From Halobacteriovoraceae bacterium (GTDB taxonomy: Bacteria; Bdellovibrionota; Bacteriovoracia; Bacteriovoracales; Bacteriovoracaceae): 56,780 bases of DNA. The translations under genes were made by a program, and so were the position numbers. Where the stretch lies: NCBI GenBank assembly GCA_002711995.1, contig PASN01000020.1, forward strand, positions 1 through 56,780, in the 5' to 3' direction. The notes below the pieces were generated by a model. That model saw nothing but the letters and a program-made list of their open reading frames with translations, made no database searches and was not told the origin of the DNA. Shown in pieces: positions 33,355 through 42,498 of this stretch; within the stretch, counting starts at the first letter, position 1, and every line of letters begins with the position of its first letter.

Positions 33355-33483
33355 AACCTCTTGTATCTTTTTATTTATCATTTGAAAACACATGGACCTC
33401 GACTTGGTGCAAAAACAAGATTTGCGCTCTTTTCAATCAGCGAATGCTCATATAAGCTCTCTCACTTAAAAGAGAGGTTATTT

Positions 33484-33981
33484 TTGGACTTTAATTACTC
33501 CATAAAAGTTTATAAGCAATATTTTAACTTTGCCGCATCCCACTTTCTAATTTTTGATGATGGCTCAAGAGAGCCATTGCATGGTCACAACTACAGAGTA
33601 ATGGTCAAAGGTGAAGCACCTAAGTTAGAGGGTGACATGGTCTTTGACTTTTTAGACATCAAGCCAATAGTAAGAGAAGTGTGCGACTCTCTTGATCACA
33701 AACTCCTTTTACCTAAAGAAAATCAACACCTAAAAATTCATGACAAGGGAAAAAGTTTTAAACTCACAACCCCAGATGAATCAGAATTTGTAATCCCTAA
33801 GCAAGATGTTTTAGTGCTTCCCATATCAAACACAAGCGCTGAAAGACTTGCGATATATATTTGCGAAGAAATAACCCGCATAACTCAAGAGAGATTTAAC
33901 TTTCGTTTTTCCGCCTTTGAGGTGGAAGTTGAGGAGACCCCAGGCCAATCTGCGGTTTACGCCCATAAGGAAACATTATGA
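33484..33981 (+). CDS. 6-pyruvoyl-tetrahydropterin synthase / QueD family protein
   Basis: 165 aa when started at TTG 33484, 6 bases after AGAGAGG; the frame is open to 33361 but the extension is not family-like. The zinc His residues are in FAASHF and LHGHNYRV, followed by MVFDFLDIKPIV, LDHKLLL and a C-terminal Glu in VEVEETPG. It has an insert around IHDKGKSFKLTTPDESEF. Substrate could be 7,8-dihydroneopterin triphosphate in the queuosine pathway. The 3' end overlaps the amidase gene by 4 bases. Confidence 0.85.
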   Translation: MDFNYSIKVYKQYFNFAASHFLIFDDGSREPLHGHNYRVMVKGEAPKLEGDMVFDFLDIKPIVREVCDSLDHKLLLPKENQHLKIHDKGKSFKLTTPDESEFVIPKQDVLVLPISNTSAERLAIYICEEITRITQERFNFRFSAFEVEVEETPGQSAVYAHKETL

Positions 33982-34667
33982 TTTTTCACCCATTAGAATC
34001 AGGAACAAGTGTTGAAGGAAATGAGATTGAAGCATTCAGAACGGATGTGAAGTCAAAAAAGCACATTTATCTTATTGGGGGAACCCATGGAGATGAAGTT
34101 GAAGGCGTTTATGTTCTAAAACAACTTTTTGACTGGCTAAAAAGCGATCACTCCCTGGAAGAGATGCCGCTGGTCGTAGTCCCTATTTTAAATGTGGATG
34201 GCTACAGGGCAGGCACAAGAGTGAACTCTCACGCTGTTGATTTAAATAGAAACTATCCTTCATCCAACTGGAGCGAGCAGATAAGAAAGCCTAAATACAA
34301 CCCAGGCCCAAGTGCCCTTTCAGAGCCGGAGAACAAGTTTTTAATAAAGCTTTTCAACAAGTTCAAGCCAGGTTTTGTTTTATCTTTTCACTCATGGAAA
34401 CCTCTTTTAAACTTTAACGGCGATGCAAAAGAAGTTGCAGAATATTTATCTGGATACAACTCTTATGAAACTGTTCCAGATATTGGCTACCCCACTCCTG
34501 GCTCTCTAGGAACTTTTGTTCCTGAAACTTACGACTGTGGTGTATTAACGTTCGAATGCCCCACACTGGACGGTGACCTGTCCCTAAAAAAGATCTGGGA
34601 AGACAATGAGGCAGGGCTTAAAGGCCTAATAAAAAGTGATCTTCTCAAGGCGAAAGTGGAAAAGTGA
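33978..34667 (+). CDS. M14 zinc carboxypeptidase, murein peptide amidase MpaA-like
   Basis: 229 aa, no signal peptide, so cytoplasmic. Zinc ligands H37 and E40 (GGTHGDE) and H138 (LSFHSW), substrate Arg in VDLNRNYP (about 88-94), and catalytic Glu near E193 (LTFECP). This is the pattern of MpaA, which cuts gamma-D-Glu-DAP bonds in recycled murein peptides. Both ends overlap neighbours by 4 bases (ATGA), so it is translationally coupled to the QueD-like gene and plsC. Confidence 0.85.
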   Translation: MIFHPLESGTSVEGNEIEAFRTDVKSKKHIYLIGGTHGDEVEGVYVLKQLFDWLKSDHSLEEMPLVVVPILNVDGYRAGTRVNSHAVDLNRNYPSSNWSEQIRKPKYNPGPSALSEPENKFLIKLFNKFKPGFVLSFHSWKPLLNFNGDAKEVAEYLSGYNSYETVPDIGYPTPGSLGTFVPETYDCGVLTFECPTLDGDLSLKKIWEDNEAGLKGLIKSDLLKAKVEK

Positions 34668-35431
34668 TGAAGGCGCTGGCAAGATTCGCTCTACAGCCAT
34701 TCTCCTACGCCACAGCGCTTGCTGCTTTCATCGTCACAATACTTCCAGCATCCATTGTTTCTTTGCCTTTCAATGTGAAGAGAAGAGTCGATATATCTGG
34801 ACCTTTTTGGAGAGCATATTCAAAAATTATTTTAAAAGTTTGCACCTTGGCCAGAGTCCATGCCGAAGACAGACGTTCGGAAGAGGCCAAGCGCCAGCCT
34901 TTGAATGGCCTCTACATAGCAAATCACCAGAGCTTTGTGGATATCCCCCTGATTTTCAGCTACATACAAATCCCCCCAATCATGAAGAAGGAGATTTTTT
35001 ATATCCCCGTTTTTGGTTTTTGCGCTTATGCCGCCGGAGCTTTGATGGTGGATCGCAAGAACGCTTCATCCAGGAGGGACACTTTGCTGAAAGCGCAGGC
35101 GAGACTAACTAAAGGGCTTAAGGCCTTGCAAGTATACCCAGAGGGCACTAGACAGAAACAAGGAAGTGAACCCAAGGAGTACGGCTTTATCAAAAAAGCG
35201 CTCTTAAAATTTGCCTTTGATAAAAAGATTCCTGTCTACCCCATTAGCATGTATGGAACAAAGCATGTCATTAATAGTAAAACTGGGTTTATCAATCACG
35301 GTCAAAAAATAGGGATTATAATTAAAGACGCGTTAGATGCAAGAGCATTTCAGGACTCGGAACAGTTTATGAAATCTTGCTGGCAGGAAGTCCTTGAAGG
35401 ACACAAAGAGCTTCAGGAAAAATTAACCTGA
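34664..35431 (+). CDS. plsC: 1-acyl-sn-glycerol-3-phosphate acyltransferase
   Basis: 255 aa membrane-associated enzyme making phosphatidic acid. Hydrophobic N-terminal segment (TALAAFIVTILPASIVSLPF), HX4D motif NHQSFVD, FGFCAYAAGALMVDR, and the acceptor motif YPEGTRQ. Last gene of the three-gene overlapping operon. Its end overlaps convergent truB by 19 bases. Confidence 0.9.
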   Translation: MMKALARFALQPFSYATALAAFIVTILPASIVSLPFNVKRRVDISGPFWRAYSKIILKVCTLARVHAEDRRSEEAKRQPLNGLYIANHQSFVDIPLIFSYIQIPPIMKKEIFYIPVFGFCAYAAGALMVDRKNASSRRDTLLKAQARLTKGLKALQVYPEGTRQKQGSEPKEYGFIKKALLKFAFDKKIPVYPISMYGTKHVINSKTGFINHGQKIGIIIKDALDARAFQDSEQFMKSCWQEVLEGHKELQEKLT

Positions 35432-36342
35432 ACACGCCACTCTCCATCCACCTTCTTAATCAATCCTATAAGATTGTTCTCAGAATCATATGCCCAGTAA
35501 AGGAGACTTTCTGACTCTTCGGACTCTAAGGCGCGGTCAAGCTTCAGCTGAACTCCATTTGCAACGAGTTTTGCTTCTTTAGGAGCAAACACTACTCTTG
35601 GAAGAAGCAACGTCTTCTCAGGTGGTATGCCAAATTTCTTATAGTCCCACTCAGCTCCGTTAGGCCATTGGTCCTTTCTTAGTGAATCATTGATATGGTG
35701 ATGTCCCACGGCCTCTCTCTCAAGAGATACAAGAGAGCCTATCGTTCCAAGATGATTTGCGCATTCAGAGAATAGTGTTCTTATATAAGTGCCACTACTC
35801 ACTTTGACCCTAATTGTAAGAAGTGGAAACTCATAGGAAACAACTTCCAACTCATATATATGTCTAAGCTTCTTTTCCTTTTTAATTTCTACGCCTTCCC
35901 TTGCCCATTCTAGCAACTTCTTGCCTTCGTGCTTTGCCGCACTATACTTGTGAGGCGCTTGGTAATAGTCCCCCAAAAACTTTTCCTGAAGTTGTTTTTG
36001 AATGAATTCAATGTCCATTTTGGCAATCGTTTGCTCAAGGTAGGGACTTGTATCCTTCTGACTTACAGGTGCTGTGAAATCACCGGTTTCAGTCTCTTCC
36101 CCCAACCTTCCGACAGCGAGATAAGTTTTGGGCATTTCATGAATGTATTCATTAAGTCTTGCGGCCCCACCAACTCCAACGAGAAGGACTCCACAGGCAA
36201 ATGGATCCAGGGTTCCGAAATGACCGATTTTACCAAGTTTTTTGCCAAAACTTCTCTTGATAGTTCGGATGACATCATATGAGCTGATGTCGGCCGGTTT
36301 ATACATATTAAATGTTAATGGAATAAATTTTTGGTTACTCAC
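35413..36342 (-). CDS. truB: tRNA pseudouridine-55 synthase
   Basis: 309 aa. Catalytic Asp in HFGTLDPFACGVLLVG, then KTYLAVGRLGEETETGDFT, KYSAAKHEGKKLLEWAREG, and the KV-SSGTYIRTLFSECA segment. Modifies U55 in the T-loop of tRNAs. It overlaps rbfA by 8 bases at the end of the rimP-nusA-infB operon. Confidence 0.95.
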   Translation of the reverse strand: MSNQKFIPLTFNMYKPADISSYDVIRTIKRSFGKKLGKIGHFGTLDPFACGVLLVGVGGAARLNEYIHEMPKTYLAVGRLGEETETGDFTAPVSQKDTSPYLEQTIAKMDIEFIQKQLQEKFLGDYYQAPHKYSAAKHEGKKLLEWAREGVEIKKEKKLRHIYELEVVSYEFPLLTIRVKVSSGTYIRTLFSECANHLGTIGSLVSLEREAVGHHHINDSLRKDQWPNGAEWDYKKFGIPPEKTLLLPRVVFAPKEAKLVANGVQLKLDRALESEESESLLYWAYDSENNLIGLIKKVDGEWRVQVNFS

Positions 36343-36691
36343 CAGATGGATTGTCTTTTAGAAGATTCTCTATCTTACGCTCATCTTCAAATTGAGAGTC
36401 GTAGGAAAAGTTTAGCTCAGGAGTATGCCTAACCTTAAGATTTTTAGCAAGCAAAGACCTAAGCCTTCCTTTGGTTCCTTCAAGAGCGGACTTAATATCC
36501 CCACGCTTTGACGAGTCAAAAGTGTCCCAGTAAACCGAGGCCACGGAGTAGTCTTGATTTAATTCAACCCTAGTGATGCTCATAAGCATTAGCCTAGGGT
36601 CTTTTAACTCAGTCCTAAGGAACGAATTCATTTCATTCTTGATTCGTTCCTCGAACATGCTTTTATTGTGAGAGCCGCTCTTTCTGGCCAT
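36335..36691 (-). CDS. rbfA: Ribosome-binding factor A
   Basis: 118 aa, KH-like single domain: EERIKNEMNSFLRTELKDPRL, then SVASVYWDTFD and KNLKVRHTPELNFSYDSQFED, the classic C-terminal family motif. Needed for late 30S maturation. The ATG overlaps the infB stop (TAATG). Confidence 0.95.
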   Translation of the reverse strand: MARKSGSHNKSMFEERIKNEMNSFLRTELKDPRLMLMSITRVELNQDYSVASVYWDTFDSSKRGDIKSALEGTKGRLRSLLAKNLKVRHTPELNFSYDSQFEDERKIENLLKDNPSGE

Positions 36692-39339
36692 TATAGTGTC
36701 CTGCTATCCTCGTCCAACTTTCTCTGCTTTTGCTCAAGAATGTAGGCCTCAATTAGGTCATTGTTCTTAATGTCGTTAAAGCCTTCAAGTGCCATACCAC
36801 ATTCATAACCGTTGGCAACTTCCTTAACTTCGTCTTTAAACCTCTTAAGAGTTGAAAGCTTGCCATCGTAGATGATCTTTCCATCTCTAAGTAGACGAAT
36901 GTTGCAGCCTCTTTCGATTTTTCCGTCGATAACAGCTGTACCAGCAATAGTTCCAACTTTTGGAATATTGAATGTGTCTCTAACTTCCGCTCTACCGATG
37001 TATTTTTCAACCTTCTCAGGCTCAAGCATACCCTCAAGAGCAAGAGTGATATCGTTAATTAGTTCATAGATGATAGAGTATGTTCTTACTTCAACGCCGT
37101 TTTGCTCAGCAAGTCTTCTAGCACTGGTCATAGGTCTCATATTGAAACCTATCAGAATCCCACTAGAGTTTGTCGCCATAACAACATCGTTGTCGGTAAT
37201 TGCGCCAACGCCGCCAGTGATAATTGAAACACCAACTTCATCGTTTCCAAGGCCTAGTAGAGCGTCTTTAATCGCCTCATAAGAACCTTGAACATCTGCT
37301 CTTACAACAAGGTTAAGAATTTTCTTCTCACCTGTGTCACTTGGAGCACTGGAAAAGAAGTCTTCAAGAGAGTTAACTTTAGGAGCTTCAACGCTTTCAA
37401 GTTTCTTTCTCTCTGCAGCTCTATTTTCAGCAACTTTTTTAGCTTCTCTTTCGTTCTTAGCAACATTTAAGACTTCACCAGGAGCTGGGACGCCGTTTAG
37501 ACCAAGGATCTGAACAGGTATTGATGGACCTGCGGACTTAACGTCTTTTCCAGAATGATCAGTCAAACTTCTTGCTCTACCAAAGAACTCGTCACAAACG
37601 ATCGCATCGCCTTTCTTTAGAGTGCCTTTTTGAACTAGAACAGTTGCAACCGGACCACGGCCAGTTTCAACCTTAGACTCAATAATTATACCTTCGGCCT
37701 TACCTTTAGGAGATTCTCTAAGCTCCATCATTTCTGACTGAAGTTTTACAGATTCAAGAAGGTCGTCCACTCCCTCGCCTTTTAGAGCTGAAATTGGAAC
37801 AAACATTGTGTCCCCACCCCAATCTTCTGGAACAAGTTCAAACTCTGTAAGTTCTTGCTTAATTCTTTCAGGGTTAGCACCCTCTTTATCCATTTTGTTT
37901 ATAGCAACAATGATTGGGCAGTTAGCGTTTTTAGCAAACTTAATTGACTCTTTTGTTTGAGGCATAACACCGTCATCCGCAGCTACAACCAAGATAACAA
38001 TGTCAGTTACATTTGCGCCTCTTTGTCTCATGGATGCAAAGGCCGCGTGACCTGGGGTATCCAAGAAAGTAAGAGTTGTTTCCCCAACAGGCACAGAGTA
38101 AGCACCAATATGTTGAGTAATGCCTCCGGCCTCACCAGCAGTAACTTTAGCATCTCTAATGTAGTCAAGAAGCGTAGTCTTGCCGTGGTCAACGTGACCC
38201 ATAACAGTGATAATTGGGTTTCTAAGTGGAAGATCTGACTTAGGAGCCTTCACTTCAGACTTTAAAACTTCTTCTTCGTCGAAAGCTTTGTTTTCTACTC
38301 TGTAGTCGTACATTGCAGCAAGTTCATTTGCCAGTCCAACACCAAGGTAGTCATCTTCTTTCAAAAGAAGGTTTTGCTCAAGGGCATCGTTCTTCAATTT
38401 TTCAAACTTAACTGCAAGTTTGTTAGATAGATCAATGGCCGTAACAGCGTCGTGAATATTAACAACTCTTTTGGACTTCTTCACCTCAGTGATTTCAGTC
38501 TGCTTAGTGTTGCCAGTGAATACTTTTTTTCTTTTAACTGGAGTGTAAACTTGTCTACCGATAATGTTGGTAGCTAGTTTCATTTCCTCTTCAGCACGGA
38601 TATTGGTGATATCTTTAGTCTTCCCTACAGCACCTTTTTTGGAAACCATAGCGGCAAGATCGCCCATTCTCTTTTTGCTGTCTTTTTTATTCTTGTCGGA
38701 AGAGTCAACTTCAGCTGGACCTTGAGGACCTGCAGGTCTTGGTGCGGCAGCTTTTTGGGCCTTGGCCCTTGCTTCTTCTTTTTCTTTTTCGTCAGGAACA
38801 TACACAGGGGTAAAAGTGTGCATCTTCTCTTTGAAAACTTCTTTTTTCTCAATCTCGTCCATTTTGTCTGGAAGAGTTTCGGAACCTTCATCAGCTTTGG
38901 CGGCAGCTTTGCGGATAGTTGGCTTTTTCTTTCTTACAACTGTTTTTGGAGCTGGTTTAGACTCAACCTTTTCCTCTTCTTTCTTAGGTTCTTCAACCTT
39001 AGTCTCTGCAGTTTTAGGTGCAACTTCAGCAGCAGGTTTCTCCTCTGCTTTTGTTTCCTCAGCAGGTTTCGAAGTGGAAGCGGCAGCTTTTTTAACAACC
39101 TTCTTTACAACAGTTTTCTTAGCAACTTTTTTCTTTGCTACTTTCTTCTTTGTTGTCTTCTTCTTGGCCGTTTTGGCCTCTTTGCTTGGCTCGTACACTT
39201 CAAGAGCTTTTTTAACTTCATCATCGCTCAAAGTGACCATATGATTTCGCACATTAAGTCCGGCTGACTTTAGTTTTTCAACCATGTCTATTGAACTTAC
39301 GCCAATTTCATTTGCCAATTCAAATACTTTCTTCGGCAT
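36691..39339 (-). CDS. infB: Translation initiation factor IF-2
   Basis: 882 aa. N-terminal IF2_N domain (VFELANEIGVSSIDMVEKLKS, in part), a long Lys/Ala/Glu-rich linker (50-250), the GTPase domain with GHVDHGKTT, DTPGHAAFASMRQRGA and NKMDKEGANP, then domains II-IV ending in RLLRDGKIIYDGKLSTLKRFK. Places initiator tRNA on the 30S subunit. ATG 39339 is preferred over the TTG at 39342; GGGG lies upstream. Order infB-rbfA-truB is conserved. Confidence 0.98.
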   Translation of the reverse strand: MPKKVFELANEIGVSSIDMVEKLKSAGLNVRNHMVTLSDDEVKKALEVYEPSKEAKTAKKKTTKKKVAKKKVAKKTVVKKVVKKAAASTSKPAEETKAEEKPAAEVAPKTAETKVEEPKKEEEKVESKPAPKTVVRKKKPTIRKAAAKADEGSETLPDKMDEIEKKEVFKEKMHTFTPVYVPDEKEKEEARAKAQKAAAPRPAGPQGPAEVDSSDKNKKDSKKRMGDLAAMVSKKGAVGKTKDITNIRAEEEMKLATNIIGRQVYTPVKRKKVFTGNTKQTEITEVKKSKRVVNIHDAVTAIDLSNKLAVKFEKLKNDALEQNLLLKEDDYLGVGLANELAAMYDYRVENKAFDEEEVLKSEVKAPKSDLPLRNPIITVMGHVDHGKTTLLDYIRDAKVTAGEAGGITQHIGAYSVPVGETTLTFLDTPGHAAFASMRQRGANVTDIVILVVAADDGVMPQTKESIKFAKNANCPIIVAINKMDKEGANPERIKQELTEFELVPEDWGGDTMFVPISALKGEGVDDLLESVKLQSEMMELRESPKGKAEGIIIESKVETGRGPVATVLVQKGTLKKGDAIVCDEFFGRARSLTDHSGKDVKSAGPSIPVQILGLNGVPAPGEVLNVAKNEREAKKVAENRAAERKKLESVEAPKVNSLEDFFSSAPSDTGEKKILNLVVRADVQGSYEAIKDALLGLGNDEVGVSIITGGVGAITDNDVVMATNSSGILIGFNMRPMTSARRLAEQNGVEVRTYSIIYELINDITLALEGMLEPEKVEKYIGRAEVRDTFNIPKVGTIAGTAVIDGKIERGCNIRLLRDGKIIYDGKLSTLKRFKDEVKEVANGYECGMALEGFNDIKNNDLIEAYILEQKQRKLDEDSRTL

Positions 39340-39394
39340 CAACTACCCCTTTTTTATGTTCCAAAACCGCCATTAACTTTGAACATATTATTTA

Positions 39395-40810
39395 TTATTT
39401 CAACTTAAATGCTGCCAACTCTTCTCTAAGCCTTTTCTCAGCTTCAGAAAATTTGTCGTCATCACCTTCTTCGGTTGATTCACTTTCTTTAGCGATCATA
39501 CCCATTCTTGCAGATGGAACAGCAGATGCTGAAATAATCTCAGCTTCTTCTGAAGGCTCATTTGCAATGTCTTCACTTTCAATTCCAGCTGCTGCTGTAT
39601 CTATCATTTTCTGCGCTTCTTCACTTGAGATATCAAGGAATCTTGCAAGATCATCAGCTTCAGTAGCGCTTAAATCAACAACAGACATGATACCGCTTTG
39701 GATCAACACCTGTGCAGTTGCTTCAGTAACACCTTCAAGTTGAGAAAGGTTTTCAACAGAGAACTTAACTTTTTCTTGAAGCTTAGACTTAGAAATAATG
39801 TTTACTTTCCAACCCGTAAGCATTGCTGCAAGACGAACGTTTTGACCTCTTCTTCCGATTGCCAATGACAATTGGTCCTCTTCAACAATCACATCAAGAA
39901 TCTTTTCTTCAGTGTTGCTATTGATTGAAGTGATGTCCGCTGGAGCTAAAGCGTTTTTAACGAAAACTTCAACTTCATCATGCCACTTTACGATATCGAT
40001 TTTTTCGCCTTGAAGTTCATTTACAATGTTTTGAACTCTTGAACCTTTCATACCAACACATGCTCCAACAGGATCAATGTCTCTATCTTCAGTCCAAACA
40101 GCGATTTTTGCTCTATGCCCTGGCTCTCTCGCCGCAGCTTTAATTTCGATTGTTCCGTCTTGGATTTCAGGAACTTCAATTTCAAAAAGTTTAACAAGGA
40201 ACATCGGAGAAGTTCTTGAAAGACGAATCTCAGGACCTCTGTTAGTCATAACAACTTCTGAAAGATACGCTTGGATTCTATCACCTGGCTTGAATGTCTC
40301 ACCATAGATAATTTCTTTTCTAGCTAGAATCGCATCTGCTTTTCCAAGATCAACAATTACGTTTCCACGCTCGTATCTTCTAACAATTCCTGTAACAAGG
40401 TCGCCTTCTCTGTGCTTAAATTCAGAGAATAAAATCTCTCTCTCTGCATCGCGAACTTTTTGAAAGATAATTTGTTTTGCAGTTTGAATATCAACTCTTG
40501 AAAATCTTGGGTCTTCAATTTTAATACCTAATTGATCGCCAATCTCGCAGTCTTCATCAAGTTCTTTTGCGTCGTCAAACCCGATCTCAACAATGGAGTC
40601 TTTTACAGAGTCTACTACATTTTTATATTGGTAAATTTCAACTTCACCGTCATCAGTGTTGTATCTAGCTTCAAACTCACCTTGAATTCCGTATTTTTTT
40701 CTAGCAGTAACCAAGAAGGCTTGCTCAATAGCTCCAATAACAACATCTTTTTTGATGCCTCTGTCTTTACCTAGTTGCTCAATTACTTTGCCTAATTCAG
40801 AAAAGTTCAC
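39395..40810 (-). CDS. nusA: Transcription termination/antitermination factor NusA
   Basis: 471 aa. NusA N-terminal domain, S1 domain (GDLVTGIVRRYERGNVIVDLG), two KH domains (DPVGACVGMKGSRVQNIVNEL; LSLAIGRRGQNVRLAA) and a C-terminal helical repeat domain (QLEGVTEATAQVLIQSGI) with an acidic tail. Binds RNA polymerase and affects pausing, termination and possibly the hairpin in its own operon leader. Confidence 0.97.
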   Translation of the reverse strand: MNFSELGKVIEQLGKDRGIKKDVVIGAIEQAFLVTARKKYGIQGEFEARYNTDDGEVEIYQYKNVVDSVKDSIVEIGFDDAKELDEDCEIGDQLGIKIEDPRFSRVDIQTAKQIIFQKVRDAEREILFSEFKHREGDLVTGIVRRYERGNVIVDLGKADAILARKEIIYGETFKPGDRIQAYLSEVVMTNRGPEIRLSRTSPMFLVKLFEIEVPEIQDGTIEIKAAAREPGHRAKIAVWTEDRDIDPVGACVGMKGSRVQNIVNELQGEKIDIVKWHDEVEVFVKNALAPADITSINSNTEEKILDVIVEEDQLSLAIGRRGQNVRLAAMLTGWKVNIISKSKLQEKVKFSVENLSQLEGVTEATAQVLIQSGIMSVVDLSATEADDLARFLDISSEEAQKMIDTAAAGIESEDIANEPSEEAEIISASAVPSARMGMIAKESESTEEGDDDKFSEAEKRLREELAAFKLK

Positions 40811-40825
40811 CTTGTTCTCCTTGAA

Positions 40826-41323
40826 TTAAAGATCTGGATCGAGATTTGCTTTCTTAACTTGAGAAAGCTCCAACTCAAATTGCGTCCCGTCCGCGTCCAA
40901 TATTAATTTTTTATCTACTATGTTTTTTAATAGTGCTCTAAATTTCTTAGTGCCTTTGCCTTTCTTAGTCACACCTTCTATTTCAACAGGAGTGTTAGTT
41001 TCTATAAAGACTAACTCTTCGACTGCAGATTCAAAGTGATCTTCGGTCTTTAATTTCCGGTAAACGCCAGGAGATGAAACTTCCAAAACAAAATCTTCAG
41101 GCACCCAATCTGCAGCTTCCACATGATCAGTAAATGCTCTGTCAACCTTTACACAGTCCTCGATTAAAGCAGAACCAGTTTCTTTATCGGCAATATAGAC
41201 TCTAAGAGTTTTACTTCCTTTGATATATTCCATGTCATAAAGGTCATAGCCAGTTTCCTCAGCTACTTTTAAAGACATGTCCAAAAATTTTTTTTCCATT
41301 GCGCTTAGGCTTTCGCCGTTCAT
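40826..41323 (-). CDS. rimP: Ribosome maturation factor RimP
   Basis: 165 aa from ATG 41323; the in-frame GTG at 41338 is possible but lies against the terminator T-run. Family segments: AEETGYDLYDMEYIKGSKTLRVYI (in part), EDCVKVDRAFTDHVE, LEVSSPGVYRKLKTEDHF. 30S maturation factor, first gene of the rimP-nusA-infB-rbfA-truB operon. The ribosome-binding site is unusual (GGGGGCG). Confidence 0.93.
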   Translation of the reverse strand: MNGESLSAMEKKFLDMSLKVAEETGYDLYDMEYIKGSKTLRVYIADKETGSALIEDCVKVDRAFTDHVEAADWVPEDFVLEVSSPGVYRKLKTEDHFESAVEELVFIETNTPVEIEGVTKKGKGTKKFRALLKNIVDKKLILDADGTQFELELSQVKKANLDPDL

Positions 41324-41342
41324 CAAATGCGCCCCCACTACT

Positions 41343-41376
41343 AAAAAAAAGGGGTGGATAAAAAAATTTCCACCCC
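41343..41376 (-). terminator. Intrinsic terminator / possible attenuator immediately before rimP
   Basis: On the minus strand GGGGTGG, 12-base A/T loop, CCACCCC (arms at 41376-41370 and 41357-41351) and eight T (41350-41343). It is 20 bases before the rimP ATG and downstream of the likely operon promoter, so it is either the terminator of the GNAT gene read through by the operon or a regulated attenuator. Confidence 0.8.
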
Positions 41377-41406
41377 AACATAAAAATACAACTGTAACAG
41401 TTTGAA

Positions 41407-41435
41407 TTCATATCAAATGGAATTGGTATTGACAA
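41407..41435 (-). promoter_or_regulatory. Sigma-70-type promoter of the rimP operon
   Basis: On the minus strand TTGTCA (41435-41430), exactly 17 bases, TATGAA (41412-41407), just after the GNAT stop codon. An ACTG/CAGT inverted repeat (41391-41403) follows in the leader. Confidence 0.5.
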
Positions 41436-41441
41436 GATATA

Positions 41442-41909
41442 TTATAGAGACAATAGCATGGCCTGGGCATCCGCCCCATCCGAGTAAAAGCTCTTCTTTA
41501 CGCACAGCACCGTAAAATGGTTCTTCTTATAGAATGAAACCGCTCGCTTATTGCTGGCGTCTACTTCAAGATAAATTTCTTCCATACCTGACTCTTTTAT
41601 CCTGTCCCTACAAAATAAAAAGAGTTTAGACGCTATGCCAGAGCCACGGGCCTCTGGGCAGATTACAATTTTGAGAAGGTGTGCTTGTTGAGACCACTTG
41701 TTTATCTCAAATAGGGAAAAGCCCAAAAGCTCTTCCTTTTCAATTACTGAACAAAGAAAATACCTTGAGTCCTCGTTTGTAAAAACGTCATTCCAAAGCT
41801 GTTCATTCCATGGATAGGCCAGGTAATCGCTGTCCATTTGTAGAATACTTTGAACATATGGGGCACTATGTTCTGTCTTGGAAAGGTCCTTAATTTGAAA
41901 AGAGCTCAT
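41442..41909 (-). CDS. GNAT family N-acetyltransferase (RimI-like)
   Basis: 155 aa. Acetyl-CoA binding motif A: LLKIVICPEARGSGIASKLFLFC, followed by EEIYLEVDASNKRAVSFYKKNHF, which is typical of RimI-type protein N-terminal acetyltransferases. The substrate cannot be set from sequence. Overlaps the end of the upstream secreted-protein gene by 20 bases. Confidence 0.85.
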   Translation of the reverse strand: MSSFQIKDLSKTEHSAPYVQSILQMDSDYLAYPWNEQLWNDVFTNEDSRYFLCSVIEKEELLGFSLFEINKWSQQAHLLKIVICPEARGSGIASKLFLFCRDRIKESGMEEIYLEVDASNKRAVSFYKKNHFTVLCVKKSFYSDGADAQAMLLSL

Positions 41910-42486
41910 GGTCCACTTGGCTTCTTACAGACTCTGAAAGGGAAAAAATATTCTTCAGCACTGACCTAGTCTGTTCTTTTGTCAGCTCTTGTGATGTTTT
42001 AGGCATGAATCTTGAGCGAAGAAAAACCTCCAGCAAAACGATATCTGCCATTTCCTCCTTGAGGCCTTTAGAGTCAAATCCCCTAAGAGAACAGCTGTTC
42101 TTCTGAGCAGACAGTTTCATAGCTTTTGGAAGCTCTGAGCTAACACTTACTCCTTGCGAAGATGCGTATTTGGCCATTTTTAATACAGTTATAAACATTT
42201 GAGTCAAACGCACATACTCAGAGGTTGAGCTCTTCTCTTTATAGGCATTAATGTCGAAATAGCCCTTTTTGATAGTCAGCAAGTCAGGAAATGCAGTCAC
42301 AACAATGGATTCTGGATAGAAACATTTCAGGTCTTTAAGATATGCGTTATAGGTTTTAAGGGTATCCAAAGAATAAACAGAGTTATTCATCCGGAAGATA
42401 AACAAGTCCGAAAAAACAACGTTTTTAGCATTTGCTCCATTGCCAATGAAAATGAAGGCCGCCAAAAAGGCGCAAAGCAATCTCAT
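41890..42486 (-). CDS. Exported protein of unknown function
   Basis: 198 aa. Signal peptide LLCAFLAAFIFIGNGANA, then a mostly helical domain (VVFSDLFIFRMNNSVYSLDTLKTYNAYLKDL, in part) with two cysteines. No family recognised. It lies between the TPR regulator (12 bases upstream) and the GNAT gene, probably one operon. Confidence 0.7.
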   Translation of the reverse strand: MRLLCAFLAAFIFIGNGANAKNVVFSDLFIFRMNNSVYSLDTLKTYNAYLKDLKCFYPESIVVTAFPDLLTIKKGYFDINAYKEKSSTSEYVRLTQMFITVLKMAKYASSQGVSVSSELPKAMKLSAQKNSCSLRGFDSKGLKEEMADIVLLEVFLRSRFMPKTSQELTKEQTRSVLKNIFSLSESVRSQVDHELFSN

Positions 42487-42498
42487 TTAAGGATTGTA

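Noticed and set aside
38722..39267. Open frame of 181 codons antisense to infB
   Set aside because: It mirrors the Lys/Ala/Glu-rich infB linker, giving a Phe/Leu/Ser-rich nonsense protein. The infB frame is certain.
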